Below, piece after piece: positions 18,486-29,109 of a DNA stretch of 64,000 nucleotides. The position numbers and the translations under genes were made by a program. The DNA lies in NCBI GenBank assembly GCA_037127315.1, contig JBBBDQ010000913.1, positions 3,889,501-3,953,500 of the forward strand, in the 5' to 3' direction. Position 1 is the first letter of the stretch, and the number at the start of each line of letters is the position of its first letter. Origin of the DNA: Ascarosepion bandense. Taxonomy: Eukaryota > Mollusca > Cephalopoda > Sepiida > Sepiidae. The notes below the pieces were generated by a model, which searched no databases, was not told where the DNA came from, and saw only the letters and a list, made by a program, of their open reading frames with translations.

Positions 18486-18735
18486 CTACATATTCGATTC
18501 TGAATTTTGTATTGAGCCCTTTTTGTTGTCTATACTCTTTGCGTTGGCATAGCCAAGGACGAATTTTTAAGGGCGCATTTCGTCAATTAGATTAGTATAT
18601 TATTTTCTTTGGTTTGTACATACTTCTACTAACTTCAGGAGACCTCACGGTCGAAAACCGTGCTGCGTGGTTGGTTAGCGTATTAGCCTTTTCTTAAATA
18701 TATTTGCTCTGCATATTCGATTTTGAATGTTGTAT
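18295..18735 (+). repeat. direct duplication of a hammerhead-bearing terminal repeat
   Basis: Two copies (about 18340-18530 and 18600-18740) share GGAGACCTCGCGGTCGAAA, TTAGCCTTTTCTTA and CATATTCGATT. The first contains a long (TA)n (18441-18481). The repeat resembles other PLE-type ends by its 'hammerhead, AT-rich, GAGC(A/C)' layout. Its autonomous partner is not visible. Confidence 0.6.
18371..18416 (+). ncRNA. hammerhead-like motif, fourth family
   Basis: The core TTGAGGA (18379-18385) differs from CTGANGA at position 3 only. Stem II is GACC (18386-18389) with GGTC (18394-18397), perfect with a TCGC loop. GAA is 18398-18400. Stem III is ACC/GGT (18401-18408) with a 2 nt loop, and the cleavage-type T is 18409. 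Helix I is TGC (18376-18378) with GCA (18410-18412), extended beyond one mismatch. In the second copy (18636-18680) stem II is kept but core G5 is C. Confidence 0.5.
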
Positions 18736-18744
18736 TAAGCTACA

Positions 18745-18990
18745 ATCTTCAAGAATTTAAATGTAAAGTCAATAGTCATCACTTATCTCACTAACCTGCA
18801 TCCCCTCTCTCTCTCTCTCTCTCATGCTCCTTCCTCCGTCTACTTCACTCTCGTCAGTATTCTCATCCTTCTCTAACCCATTTTTTGACAAACCCTATAA
18901 CCTGTCACTCGTTCTCATAACTTTCCTTCTATGTAACCCACTGCAAAACAGTGGCAGTAAAATGTCTTGCTTGAAGCGATATGATTTTGA
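18745..18990 (+). mobile_element. LINE family A 3' end
   Basis: Runs from CAATCTTCAAGAATTTAAAT through the pyrimidine-rich UTR to AGCGATATGATT. It joins directly to RTE-like sequence. Confidence 0.75.
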
Positions 18991-18999
18991 ATTGTGTAT

Positions 19000-19497
19000 T
19001 AAGCACTTTTCGTTGCCTTTGCATCGGCATGGCCAAGGACGCATTTCAAAAGATGTCCACTCTACTGGGAGACAGGAAAATTTCATTGGAAAAAAAAAGA
19101 GTACTGTGTTGCTATTTGATATCTGTCCTTCTGTATACACGTGAATGTTGGACGATCTCATCAAGGATGAAGAAGAAATGTTGTTTTACAGAAGGATGCT
19201 GGGGATACTATGGACTGAGCATGTGAGCAACGATAAGATGTTAGAGAAGATGTAAACGAGAAGAAAACTCATACTTAACATCAGGAAGAGATAAATAAAA
19301 CACGAAATGAGAAAGGAGGGTCTGGAGAATTTAATACTCACAGGACGAATAGAAGGAAAAAGAGACAAGGGAAAAAAGCGTGAGACATACTTGATAGTCT
19401 TTAGCAAATTGATGACGAAACGGGGTTTGGGAGAGACACCAAGATAAAAAAAATATTGAGAGTGGAAGTCTATGATCGCCTACATGAAGAAGAAGAA
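19000..19497 (+). pseudogene. RTE-like LINE, C-terminal RT region
   Basis: Reading frames give MAKDAFQKMSTLLGDRKISL, VLLYTRECWTISS, LENLILTGRIEG and SMIAYM positions. These align with the 54.5-55.2 kb copy. The copy ends in the GAAGAAGAAG tail typical of this family and is broken by stops and frameshifts. Confidence 0.75.
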
Positions 19498-19757
19498 TTC
19501 CCTTCCATTTACTTGCTTTCCCGACAGCTACAATCTCCAAGAATTTAACTGTAAAGTCAATAGTCATCTCTTATCTCACTAACCTGCATCCTCTCTCTCG
19601 TGCTCCCTTCTCCGTCTACTCCACTCTCGTCAGCCTTCTCTAACCCATTTTCTGACAACCCCTATAACCTGTCACTCTTTCTCATAACTTTCCTTCTATG
19701 TAACCAACAGTGGCAGTAAAATGCCTTGCTTGGGGCGATATGATTATAAAATAAAAC
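19498..19757 (+). mobile_element. LINE family A 3' end
   Basis: Starts at CCCTTCCATTTACTTGCTTT (LPF position) and runs to the 3' terminus GGGGCGATATGATTATAAAA. Confidence 0.8.
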
Positions 19758-19816
19758 AGCCTTAGGCGCGGCTGTTTTCAGCCTTCCTTTTACATTTCTA
19801 TCTGTATATATATATA

Positions 19817-20060
19817 TAAATTAAAATAGGATTAATTCAAGGATGTTGGATGACCATTTCGATATGAAAATCCCCACGGGGATAACACATCACCTCAGCA
19901 ACAAAAAAATCCTTTCAGAAACTGGAGAAAAAAGCAGACTGATTTTTCTCCAGTTTCTGAAAGGATTTTTTTTGTTGCTGAGGTGATGTGTTATCCCCCG
20001 TGGGGATTTTCATATCGAAATGGTCATCCAACATCCTTGAATTAATCCTATTTTAATTTA
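19817..20060. repeat. ~116 bp palindrome with 10 bp loop
   Basis: Left arm 19817-19932 and right arm 19943-20060 are nearly perfect reverse complements. Each arm contains an inner hairpin ATCCCC/GGGGAT. The right arm continues into sequence that is tandemly repeated to 20430. Confidence 0.9.
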
Positions 20061-20203
20061 TATTTGCTCTGTAATATTTTATTACATGGAGCTCTCTTCT
20101 TGTATCATTTTTTAATATTAAAATAAAATGTTTAATATTAATTAGGATCGGGTTTTTGGAATTTACCTTCCTGCTTTTTCCGCTTGGATTAAAGTATCTG
20201 AAT

Positions 20204-20249
<46 letters not shown>

Positions 20250-20406
20250 TAGGATTAATTTATATTTGCTCTGTAATATTTTATTACATGGAACTCTCTT
20301 CCTGTATCTTTTTTTAATATTAAAATAAAATTTTTAATATTAATTAGGATCGGGTTTTTGGAATTTACCTTCCTGCTTTTTCCGCTTGGATTAAAGTATC
20401 TGAATA

Positions 20407-20430
<24 letters not shown>
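20046..20430. repeat. direct duplication (~195 bp) separated by (TA)n
   Basis: TATTTGCTCTGTAATATTTT through TTAAAGTATCTGAATAAAA occurs at 20060-20205 and 20257-20405, with (TA)n at 20206-20242. It resembles terminal-repeat sequence extending from the palindrome. Confidence 0.85.

Positions 20431-20491
<61 letters not shown>
20409..20491. repeat. compound (TA)n(GT)n microsatellite
   Basis: TA repeats switching to TG repeats at 20445. Confidence 0.95.
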
Positions 20492-20496
<5 letters not shown>

Positions 20497-20499
20497 TAG

Positions 20500-21282
20500 C
20501 TATAGATATTCTTACACCCAACTACTGAATCTTACTGTTTTAACTGATATCTTGAAAAGAAGTAGCAATGAAAGTCATTTACAGTAGTCAAAGTAAAAGA
20601 AACACTAACAATAATGACAAAATAAAAATAAAAATAAAACAAACCAAAAAACACAAAACAAAAGAAACAAACAAAGCAGATTATGGGTAAAAAGAAAAAT
20701 AATATATATAGTGAAAGAGACAGAAATAAAAAAAAAATCTGGTAGAACTAAAAAAAAAAAAAATGGAAGAAACAAAATGGCGGTCGTGTGAATAGCGCCG
20801 AATATTGAATAAAGAATGCGATTCTTTGGGCGTCAAATAAGCAGTAAACATGATTATCTTTGCCTGGCCTTATTTCAAAGGAATGAACAAGACGCAAGAA
20901 AAAAGAAGCATAACGTAAAAAAAAAATGTAATAACCCCCGAAAGACCCCTCTCTAAAGAAAAAGCAGTAAAAAGAAAGACCTCGACTAAAATCTGATCGT
21001 CCCACATGCACAACCATCAGAAGAGAAATATGAAAACTGACACAACTTCCCTTTCAACAAAGAAGGAAAAAAACATGAACAGAAATGAAAACTGAATATC
21101 CGAAGGCGATTCTCTTGAAATGACAATTGCCTTTAATCATTTCGAAGAATTTTTCATATCCCTCAGGATTATTATTATTATTATTATTAATAGTAGTAGT
21201 AGTAGAATTTACAATCCATCAAAGTTATTATAATTATTATTATATCAAAATGCATTAGATTTATTATTATTATTAATATATT
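20500..21282. other. no recognisable gene; A-rich then ATT-rich
   Basis: Poly-A-rich stretches at 20610-20770 and TTA/ATT trinucleotide runs at 21165-21280. The minus-strand frame at 20748-21017 is composed mostly of Phe codons from A-runs and is not convincing. Confidence 0.4.
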
Positions 21283-21512
21283 GAGGAAGGAGGGCTTGGA
21301 GAACCTGATACTAACAGGCCAGATAGAGAGGAAAAGAAAAATAGGAAAACAGCGGATAACATATTTGAAGGGCCTGAGCAGGTGGATGACAGAACGGGGG
21401 CTGCGAGACGTTACAGGAGAAAGCGTGCTAAAAGCCACCACGGATAGGGAGACGTGGAAGGCTATGATCGCCTACGTCCTGAAAGGACAGGGTACATAGA
21501 AGAAGAAGAATT
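21283..21512 (+). pseudogene. RTE-like LINE 3' end
   Basis: The frame reads RKEGLENLILTGQIERKRK, RITYLKGLSRWMTERGL and ETWKAMIAYVLKGQGT, then the GAAGAAGAAG tail. This is the C-terminal 70 residues of the RTE-like family, with an intact frame over the part present. Confidence 0.85.
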
Positions 21513-21654
21513 ATTGATTTGTTTCTTTACGGCTTATCAACTCTTTGTGGGTTGTTTAAAACCGGAATGTATATAGAATAGCAAGAATAATTTTATTTTG
21601 TGGGTTAATCTTACATAATTTTTTTTAAAAGTATAACAGTTTTGCAGATCCGTT

Positions 21655-21845
21655 AGTTAAGTGCTATACGTGAGACATGACTGAGTGGGCAGAAGATTTT
21701 CCCGCAGTAGGTTGCCATTACTTTCTGCAGTAGACTTGTTGCAAACCAAGGCTATTGAACCCAATCTGTCCTGCTATCTAACCCGTAGTTGGAGGAAAAA
21801 GAGACAGATTGATACCATTCCCACGGGTGTTTGCGCTGGGAGCAG
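21655..21845 (-). mobile_element. tRNA-derived SINE (main family), partial
   Basis: The minus-strand body matches the 28.4 and 42.4 kb copies (CGAATCTGTCC/AACCCATAG-type segments; here CCCAATCTGTCCTGC). It is followed at 21880-21945 by long T-runs. Confidence 0.7.
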
Positions 21846-22353
21846 AATTGGACTACATCGATTCACCAAAGCCGGTTTCATTGTTTTTTTTTTCTTGTTT
21901 TTTTTTTGTTCTTTTTTTTTTTGTTTTTTTTTTTTTTGCAGGGGTGCAAGTATTTCAGCAATGTGATTACAGTAAAGCTCTGTATTAATGCACTAATGAT
22001 TGGATCCCAGAAAGCTGTAGTGGATAACACCAATTGCAGACCACCAAAATTCACTTAATATATACCGTGAATACAATGTTAAAATAGCTTTTCAAAATAC
22101 AACACTTCGAGCAACTACTATTTTTCTCACATCTTAATATAGGGTGTCCCCAAAAAACGGGAATTTTTTAAATGTGTATTGGTAGACTTGAGCAAGTGGC
22201 AGCACTGCAAAACAGTGGTCTCATGAAGTAAACATTCTGCCATTTCAGTAAACATAGGTCAGTGGAACCAGCATCAGCGTGCGTTAAGCATAAACATGTT
22301 TATAAAACTGGTGATAGTTTGACAGCTGCGCAGAGGGAGTTCCGCCAGATTTG

Positions 22354-23577
22354 TCCGTTTGTGATTTTTTCTTATGGGTCTATCTCATGAGCAAAGTGTA
22401 CACGACTCGACCAAGAACTCTGGATGAGTTGAAACAGAGAATTCAGGATGAAATTCACAGTATCTCATCTGAGATGTTGCAGCGGTCAATGAGGAATCTC
22501 AACAGCAGATTTTTTTTCTTGTGGGTCTATCTCAAGAGCAAAGTGTACACGACTCGACCAAGAACTCTGGATGAGTTGAAACAGAGAATTCAGGATGAAA
22601 TTCACAGTATCTCATCTGAGATGTTGCAGCGGTCAATGAGAAATCTCAACAGCAGATTTTTTTTCTTGTGAGGCTATCTCAAGAGTAAAGTGCACACGAC
22701 TCGGCCAAGAACTCTGGATGAGTTAAAACAGAGAATTCAGGATGAAATTCACAGTATCTCATCTGAGATGTTGCAGCGGTCAATGAGGAATCTCAACAGC
22801 AGATTTTTTTTCTTGTGGGTCTATCTCAAGAGCAAAGTGTACACGACTCGACCAAGAACTCTGGATGAGTTGAAACAGAGAATTCAGGATGAAATTCACA
22901 GTATCTCATCTGAGATGTTCCAGCGGTCAATGAGGAATCTCAACAGCAGATTTTTTTTCTTGTGAGGCTATCTCAAGAGTAAAGTGCACACGACTCGGCC
23001 AAGAACTCTGGATGAGTTAAAACAGAGAATTCAGGATGAAATTCACAGTATCTCATCTGAGATGTTGCAGCGGTCAATGAGGAATCTCAACAGCAGATTT
23101 TTTTTCTTGTGGGTCTATCTCAAGAGCAAAGTGTACACGACTCGACCAAGAACTCTGGATGAGTTGAAACAGAGAATTCAGGATGAAATTCACATATCTC
23201 ATCTGAGATGTTGCAGCGGTCAATGAGGAATCTCAACAGCAGATTTTTTTTCTTGTGAGGCTATCTCAAGAGCAAAGTGCACACGACTCGGCCAAGAACT
23301 CTGGATGAGTTGAAACAGAGAATTCAGGATGAAATTCACAGTATTTCATCTGAGATGTTGCAGCGGTCAATGAGGAATCTCAACAGCAGATTTTTTTTTC
23401 TTGTGAGGCTATCTCAAGAGTAAAGTGCACACGGCTCGGCCAAGAACTCTGGATGAATTGAAACAGAGAATTCAGGATGAAATTCACAGTATCTCATCTG
23501 AGATGTTCCAGCGGTCTATGAGGAATCTCAACAACAGATTACAAGAATGCATTCGTACAGGAGGACGCTATCTACAG
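22354..23577 (+). repeat. 147 bp coding tandem array (~8 units) in transposase
   Basis: GACTCG(A/G)CCAAGAACTC recurs at spacing 147 (22401, 22548, 22695, 22842, 22989, 23136), then 146 and 148. Each unit encodes 49 residues: FFLWVYLKSKVYTTRPRTL, DELKQRIQDEIHSISSEML and QRSMRNLNSR. Two subtypes alternate: one has GTGTACACGACTCGACC with TGG, the other GTGCACACGACTCGGCC with TGA in place of TGG. The alternation shows that a 294 bp dimer was amplified after a first duplication. Confidence 0.95.
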
Positions 23578-23644
23578 GACGTAATTTTTAATAAATGAAA
23601 TTCCATCATTGTTTCTTAAATGACATGTTTTAAGATTTAAACTA

Positions 23645-24209
23645 TTCTTCTTCTATGTGCCCTGTCCTTTCAGGACGTAGGCGATCATGGTTCTCCACGT
23701 CTCCCTATCCCTTATGGCTTCTAGTATGTTTGCTCCCGTTACTCCTGTTAACCCCCGTTCCGTCAGCCATCTGATCAGGCCCTGCAGATATGTTATCCGC
23801 TGCCTTCACCTGTCTCTCTTTCCTTCTATTTGGCCAGTCAGTATCAGGTTCTCCAGGCTCTCCTTCCACATTGCGTGTCTCAGGAACTTCAGTTGTCTCT
23901 TCTTGATGCTCAGTATCAATTTCCTTTTTGTTGCCATTTTTTCCAACACCTCATCGTTGCTCGCATGCTCAGTCCACGATATCCGCAGCATCCTTCTGTA
24001 GAACCACATTTCCGCTGCTTCCAGTTTTGTCCTCATTTTCGATTATATTGTCCAGCATTCGCTGCCGTCTTGATGAACTGACATCACGTAGCAGTCCAGC
24101 ACTCTTTTCTTTGTTTCCAGTGATATTTTTCTGTGTGTTAGTACTTTGCTCGGCTTCTGGAACGCGTCCTTTGCCATACCAATTCGCCTTCGGATCTCCG
24201 TGTTGCATT
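23645..24209 (-). pseudogene. RTE-like LINE inserted in the mariner-type element
   Basis: The minus strand encodes RKISLETKK, MRTKLEAAEMWFYRRMLRIS, WTEHASNDEVLEKMATKRKL, KESLENLILTGQIEGKRDR and MIAYVLKGQG. The 3' tail CTTCTTCT (plus strand) lies at 23646. It is 5'-truncated. Confidence 0.85.
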
Positions 24210-24274
24210 TTTTTTAATAAAATATTTTTCTTCCATCACTCCTGAATTGTTAAAATGTTCCAGTTTTTTTTGTC

Positions 24275-24280
<6 letters not shown>

Positions 24281-24347
<67 letters not shown>
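24281..24347. repeat. (GT)n microsatellite
   Basis: About 33 GT repeats start exactly at the right end of the first mariner-type element. Confidence 0.97.
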
Positions 24348-24349
<2 letters not shown>

Positions 24350-24359
24350 GCTCTATTTC

Positions 24360-24909
24360 GGCAGTAATAATTCTTTCAAACAAAACAAAACATCACACTC
24401 TGCATGGCAATCATTGGAGGCTGTGCGAGAATTGTTCGGTAACTGTGTGATCTCAAGTTTCGGTAATGTTCCATCGCCCCCTAGATCGCCAGATTTGCCC
24501 GTTTGTGATTTCTTACTTGTGGGGCTATCTCAAGAGTAAAGAGTACACGACTCGACCAAGAACTCTGGATGAGTTAAAACAGAGAATTCAGAATAAAATT
24601 CACAGTATCCCCACCTGAGATGTTACAGCGGTCAATGAGGAATCTCAACAGCAGATTTATTTTTTTTTGTGGGGCTGGATGAGTTAAAACAGAATTCAGA
24701 ATGAAATTCACAGTATCCCAGATTTCAAGAATGCATTTGTAGAGAAGAACGCCATCTACAGGACGTGATTTTTAAAAAATGAAAATTCCATCATTGATTC
24801 TTAAATGGCACGTTTTAAGGTTTCAATTACTTTGAATAAAATATTTTTCTTCCATCACTCTTGGTTTTATTGGATTGTTAAAAAGTTCCTGTTTTTTCGG
24901 GTCACCCTG
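24360..24909 (+). pseudogene. second mariner-type copy, transposase C-terminus
   Basis: Reads SPPRSPDLPVCDF (the PPRSPDL motif preceding the last catalytic Asp region), then the SKEYTTRPRTLDELKQRIQ segment, a partial internal repeat at 24650-24720, and the right end ending GGGTCACCCTG next to TATA. This copy has only one full unit of what is the 147 bp array in the neighbour, so it shows the pre-expansion state. Confidence 0.8.
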
Positions 24910-24911
24910 TA

Positions 24912-25637
24912 TATTTCTGCAATTCATAAATAACATCTTCGACTTTTTCTCTTGTTGTAACCATACTTTCCTACTTCTTGTAATTGATAGTTAGTCCTTT
25001 ATTATTGCTTTCTTCTAGTATCCTGCCTAAGAGAACCTGTAGTTTTCCTTTCCGAGATGGCCATCAATACCGGATATATATAAATCTCTGCAATTAATAG
25101 CAGTTATGTCAGGTCACTCTTAGATTTTTATTGGAACCATGTAGCTCAGTACTAGCTGCCGCATGATTAGATCATCAGCTGCTGAAACAATTCCTTCCAC
25201 ACAGGCTTTTTCCGTGAAAAATATGTCAAGATAAACAGCAAGTTTAAAGTCAATACCTGCCAATGAGCGAACAAACGTTCTTGTTGGTTTAGCACTCATC
25301 TGGTACAGTTGGATACACTGAAGTCCAGAGCTATGTATGCGGCCAGTGCTGTGATGACCCAGTGTGGTTGGAATGATGTTTTTGTAGAATAAAGTCAAAA
25401 GCCACGGCGAAGGCATCCCCTAATAATGTCGAAAGCCACATGTCCAGCAGCAAGTCGAGCCTTCACGTTTAAGGATATCGACGATGGTTTAACCTGGATA
25501 GTTATGGTCTCCGCCTGGTCTACTTGCCCAAGACGGCTTCCAACCCAGATATCTGCTGTGAACTAGTCAGGCGTTCAGTTGCACAGGGACCCTACGATCA
25601 CACCAGGTTAGAGAATTGATGATACTGAAATAATCTA
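24912..25637. other. no recognisable gene
   Basis: The minus-strand frame at 25120-25416 (98 residues) is the most protein-like stretch here, but I recognise no domain. It may be a LINE relic. Confidence 0.35.
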
Positions 25638-26365
25638 TCTAAACTTATTTATAAATGAAACTTTGTCTGTGTGTGTGTCCGTTACCTATAGACTCCGAAA
25701 CGGCTGAACCGATTCTCTTGAAAATTTACACAGTTGTACTATAAGTGTCTGCGAGTGTTCTTAGCTAGGTTTTGTGTCGAGGTACCTCCAATAAATATCG
25801 AAAATCGATAATCGAAAAAATCGGGTGATAGAAGGAGTGGTCCGATTTTAATCAAATTTGATACACTCATAAACAAAGACATAAGAAACGATAGTCAGAA
25901 GTTTCAAGGTTGCAGTTCTTACAATAGTGCAGAAAATCGATAATATATATATACATATCTATATATATATATATAAAAGGCAAGATGTTTGTGTGTGTGT
26001 CTGTTTATCTGCCTGTATGTCTGTATTTTTTCAGCCCTTTTATTTTAGTTTTGCTTTGGGTTTGGCTCTAAGTAGGTATAATTGTAGTTCTTAGTCTCAG
26101 CCATGACACCATTTACACTCAAAGGACTTATTTAGCCTTCAAAATTCAGTTTACGACGAAAAAAACTTATTTGATATCGATACCAGGAAATCAAAATTTG
26201 GTTTACATCGATTCATTTTTCTTTCAGTCTACGGTTTCGCTTTAACTGGAAACAACTATTGCTTTTTAGCCTTTCGTGCCAACGTCGAAAGAGTCTGAAC
26301 TCCAGGACCATGGATTAGTTTTAAAGATTTCATTACACCCGAAAAATGCCGGGCTATACTGCTGG
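25638..26365 (+). mobile_element. non-autonomous Helitron, copy B
   Basis: 5' TCTAAACTTATTTATAAATG preceded by A; 3' end GCCGGGCTATACTGCTGG followed by T. The terminal CTGG still fits CTRR. The internal (TA)n is interrupted by TACATATC. Confidence 0.85.
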
Positions 26366-26559
26366 TTACTTATATTTGTACTTTCGGAAAGCCAACTCTA
26401 TACGTGCATTTTCTGCGTGTTTCCTGTTGCCTCTGTATATCGATCCAATTTTCTGTCCATACTCTACTTGTCAATAATAATGGAATAATTTAATCGGCAG
26501 CCAAAACTGAAGCAAATATGTCGTCATCATCATTTTCGTCGTTATCAAGTGAATCCAAC

Positions 26560-27090
26560 CTGAGGCATGTCTTTCAACGCCACCTTCTTGACCTGATTTC
26601 GGTCTTCGAGCGAAAGTAATCAACACTCTAATTGGCCGGAATTAGCATCGCGCGGACGTATTATTTGCGCATGACTGGAAGTGAGTGACTGGCCGTGACC
26701 ACGCATGCGTTGGCTACTAACTTGCAACTTCCGGGGATTGAGAATACTTACCGATATCTGGAATCGTGTGGGGAGCGGGAATAAAATAAAATGGAACAGG
26801 AATAAACTTGGAACGATGGCATGTTTCCGGGGCCTGCAGAGAAAATGAAGGCTTAAAATATATTCCCGTCACGCCTGTGAGATAAACATCCGAAGTAGTC
26901 TACTGGTCTATATACCGTAATGCGTTCAGTATCCCGGGCATAACGATAAACAACATCCGACAGCAAGACCTCTGATCAGGTGGTTTTAAGGAGCATAGAA
27001 GCACCTCTTAGTTGCTGCTGTTCATAGGTTCAACTTGACCTGGTGTGGTAGCCCCTGTTATGGTCTCAGCTATGACCAAACAGTGAACCC
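26560..27090. promoter_or_regulatory. GC-richer unique island, possible promoter
   Basis: Unlike its surroundings this stretch is low in repeats and relatively rich in CpG. It contains NRF1-like TGCGCATGAC and CACGCATGCGT, an ETS-like CTTCCGG and an ATTGG box within 26630-26735. No gene is visible downstream on either strand in this window. The call rests on motif clustering alone and is weak. Confidence 0.25.
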
Positions 27091-27239
27091 GCAAGCTGGG
27101 GACAAAATATGAAATTATAAGTATAAATGTTTATTGTAAAAAAATTCCAGCAATAGATTTTAATATTAAAAAAATAAAAAATAAAATTCATACAATATAA
27201 GACATCACTCAATATCTCCCGGGCCTAACTAATAAAACA

Positions 27240-28290
27240 ACAACTTTTAGGCAAAATTCGACTTTATTTATCAACATAGTCTCTTTCTAGAGTAATACAC
27301 TGATTCCAACGATTCTCTGATAATTCGATGCCTTTTTTGTTTTCTTTGGCATCAAAATACGCTTCAGTTTCCGATATCACTTTTTTCATTGGAGCCAAAT
27401 CTCTTTCCCTGGAGCACTCTTTTGAGGTCTGCAAACAGCCAGCAGTCTAGAGAATAAAGTATATGCAGATGCAATTCGAAGTGCAATTCATATATTTTTG
27501 CCATCGTTGCGATCGACTTGTGACACGAAGCGTTGTCTTGGTGAAAGATCACTTTTTTCTTCTTCCTTTGTGGCCGTTTTTTGGCGATTCCTTTCTTCAA
27601 ATGCACCAATAAAGTTATATAATATACTCTATTGATGGTTCTTCCGTTCTCAAGGTAATCGATGAACAAAATACCTTGCGCTTTCCAAAATACGGAGGCC
27701 TAAAACTTGCCTGCTGATGTTTGCGTCTTTGGTCGCTTTAGAAGAATGAGTTTTTGCATAAATATGTGACAATGGATGAAAATGGATCCTCCAACTGCTC
27801 TCCACTCAGCTGAGTGGAGGTTTGATTCCGGGGTGTAGTGGTAGATCCATTTTTCATACATTGTTACATATTTATGCAAAAACTCATTTTTGTTACGTTG
27901 AAACAGTTTCAAACAACACTCTGATTCGTCGAGACGTTGTTTTTCATCAAATGTGAGTAAACGGCGCACCCAATTTAAACAGCTTTCTCATTGACAAGTG
28001 TTCATGCAAAATAGTGAATACACTGCCTTCTGATATGTTCAACTTCTCTGCTATCTTGCGCAACTTTAATTTACGCGTTTGTAGATTTAATTGGTGTTTT
28101 CCGGGAAAACTACCGATTTTGGGCGACCTAAGCGTTCAGCATCATTTGTGTCACGTTTAAAGTCAGCGTACCATCTCTTAACCGTTGACTCCGACAGAGC
28201 AGAGTTCGAATAATACTTATCAAACCATTGCTTTGCTTGAACACTATTTTTCTATAAGAAAGCAATGATTTATCAAAACACAAAAGTAAG
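27240..28290 (-). pseudogene. mariner transposase pseudogene
   Basis: Mariner transposases cut and paste DNA with a D,D34D site. On the minus strand: KQWFDKYYSNSALSESTVKR, WYADFKRDTNDAERLGRPK (HTH part, about 28230-28110), RKIAEKLNISEGSV (about 28050), RLLTFDEKQRLDESECCLKL (27960), KNEFLHKYVTMYEKWIYHYTP (TMDE changed to TMYE, so the first catalytic Asp is lost), IDYLENGRTIN, KKKVIFHQDNASCHKS (second Asp present) and FADLKRVLQGKRF. The third-Asp region reads LYSLDCWLFADL. Several frameshifts, including a small inverted duplication near 27760-27900. Confidence 0.88.
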
Positions 28291-28440
28291 ATTTTTCTAT
28301 TGTTTTGAAAATTTACAACAGTAACTTCACTTAAATAGCTGTAATTTGTAAACTAATAATCCGATTAGGTCCAAATTTTGTCACGTGCCATTTGAAGGTT
28401 AGTACTTCATAAATGTTTTATGGACTTTTTATTAGTAGAG

Positions 28441-28860
28441 GATGTGCGTCGTGGTGCAGTAGATATTGGCTCGGAACGAGAATTCGGGAGGCCGATTTCG
28501 AATTCCAGTTGAATTCCTTGCATTTACTTATGCGCAAATACCCTTGCGAAAGGTATTAATCCGTATCTTCCCTCCAGTTATGGGTTAAATAACAGGACAG
28601 ATTGGTTCTATAACTTTGGCTGGCAACCAGTCTACCACAGAAAGCAATCACAACCTCCTGTGGGATAATCTTCTGCACAGTTAGTCATGTCTCTTTCGAG
28701 AAATGATCGCCCAAAGAGTGTATCACGTATGGCACTTAATTGACTGAATATAATAGTTAGAAATATGACTAAGGCTTCTACAGGGCATAAAGTGGGGATC
28801 AGTTTTCTACTGTTAAAAATAAACTGACCCCCCTCTAATTACTACTTAATAATAATACAT
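28441..28860 (+). mobile_element. tRNA-derived SINE with hairpin tail
   Basis: Head GGATGTGCGTCGTGGTGCAG, box B-like TTCGAATTCCAG, body with GGTATTAATCCGT and CAACCAGTCTACC, then a tail AAAGTGGGGATCAG...CTGACCCCCC able to form a hairpin. Near full length (about 400 bp). Confidence 0.85.
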
Positions 28861-29035
28861 ATCTTCTCCCTCTAGCTATGAGTCAAATAACAGGACAGAT
28901 TGGGTTCTATTGCCTTGGCTGGCAACCAGTCTACCGCAAAAAGCAATGGCAAACTACTGGAGGATAATCTTCTGCTCAGTCAGTCATATCTCTTTCGAGA
29001 CATGTATCACGTATGGCACTTAACTGACTGATTAG
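28861..29035 (+). mobile_element. tRNA-derived SINE, partial
   Basis: A second copy of the SINE body, starting at the TCTCCCTC(T)AGCTATG position and lacking the tRNA head. Confidence 0.75.
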
Positions 29036-29109
29036 CGGGGCTATCTATATGTAAGGTCCGGAAATTATTGAGTGATGGGTAAACGTTGCTCTATGATATC
29101 GGGACGTTA

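Larger units (their letters stand above)
22140..24280 (+). mobile_element. mariner-type DNA transposon with amplified transposase end
   Basis: The left inverted repeat TAGGGTGTCCCC...GGGAA faces a right end TTCCAG...GTCACTCTG (24262-24280), next to TA. Only the transposase C-terminus is present, as a 147 bp array (22354-23577). After it, LQECIRTGGRYLQDVIF ends the protein (23541-23595). The 3' UTR is interrupted by an RTE insertion on the minus strand (23645-24209). A second copy follows at 24360-24909. Confidence 0.8.

Noticed and set aside
22351..23226. Consecutive open frames that could be annotated as small repeated proteins
   Set aside because: They are units of the 147 bp array from a mariner-type transposase C-terminus. 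Half the units carry TGA in place of TGG, and there is no start, DNA-binding domain or catalytic core.
25120..25416. 98-codon minus-strand frame as a host exon
   Set aside because: No recognisable domain and no splice-site or neighbouring exon support. It lies between two transposons.
27240..28290. Active mariner transposase
   Set aside because: The first catalytic Asp region reads TMYE instead of TMDE, and there are several frameshifts and an internal inverted duplication.
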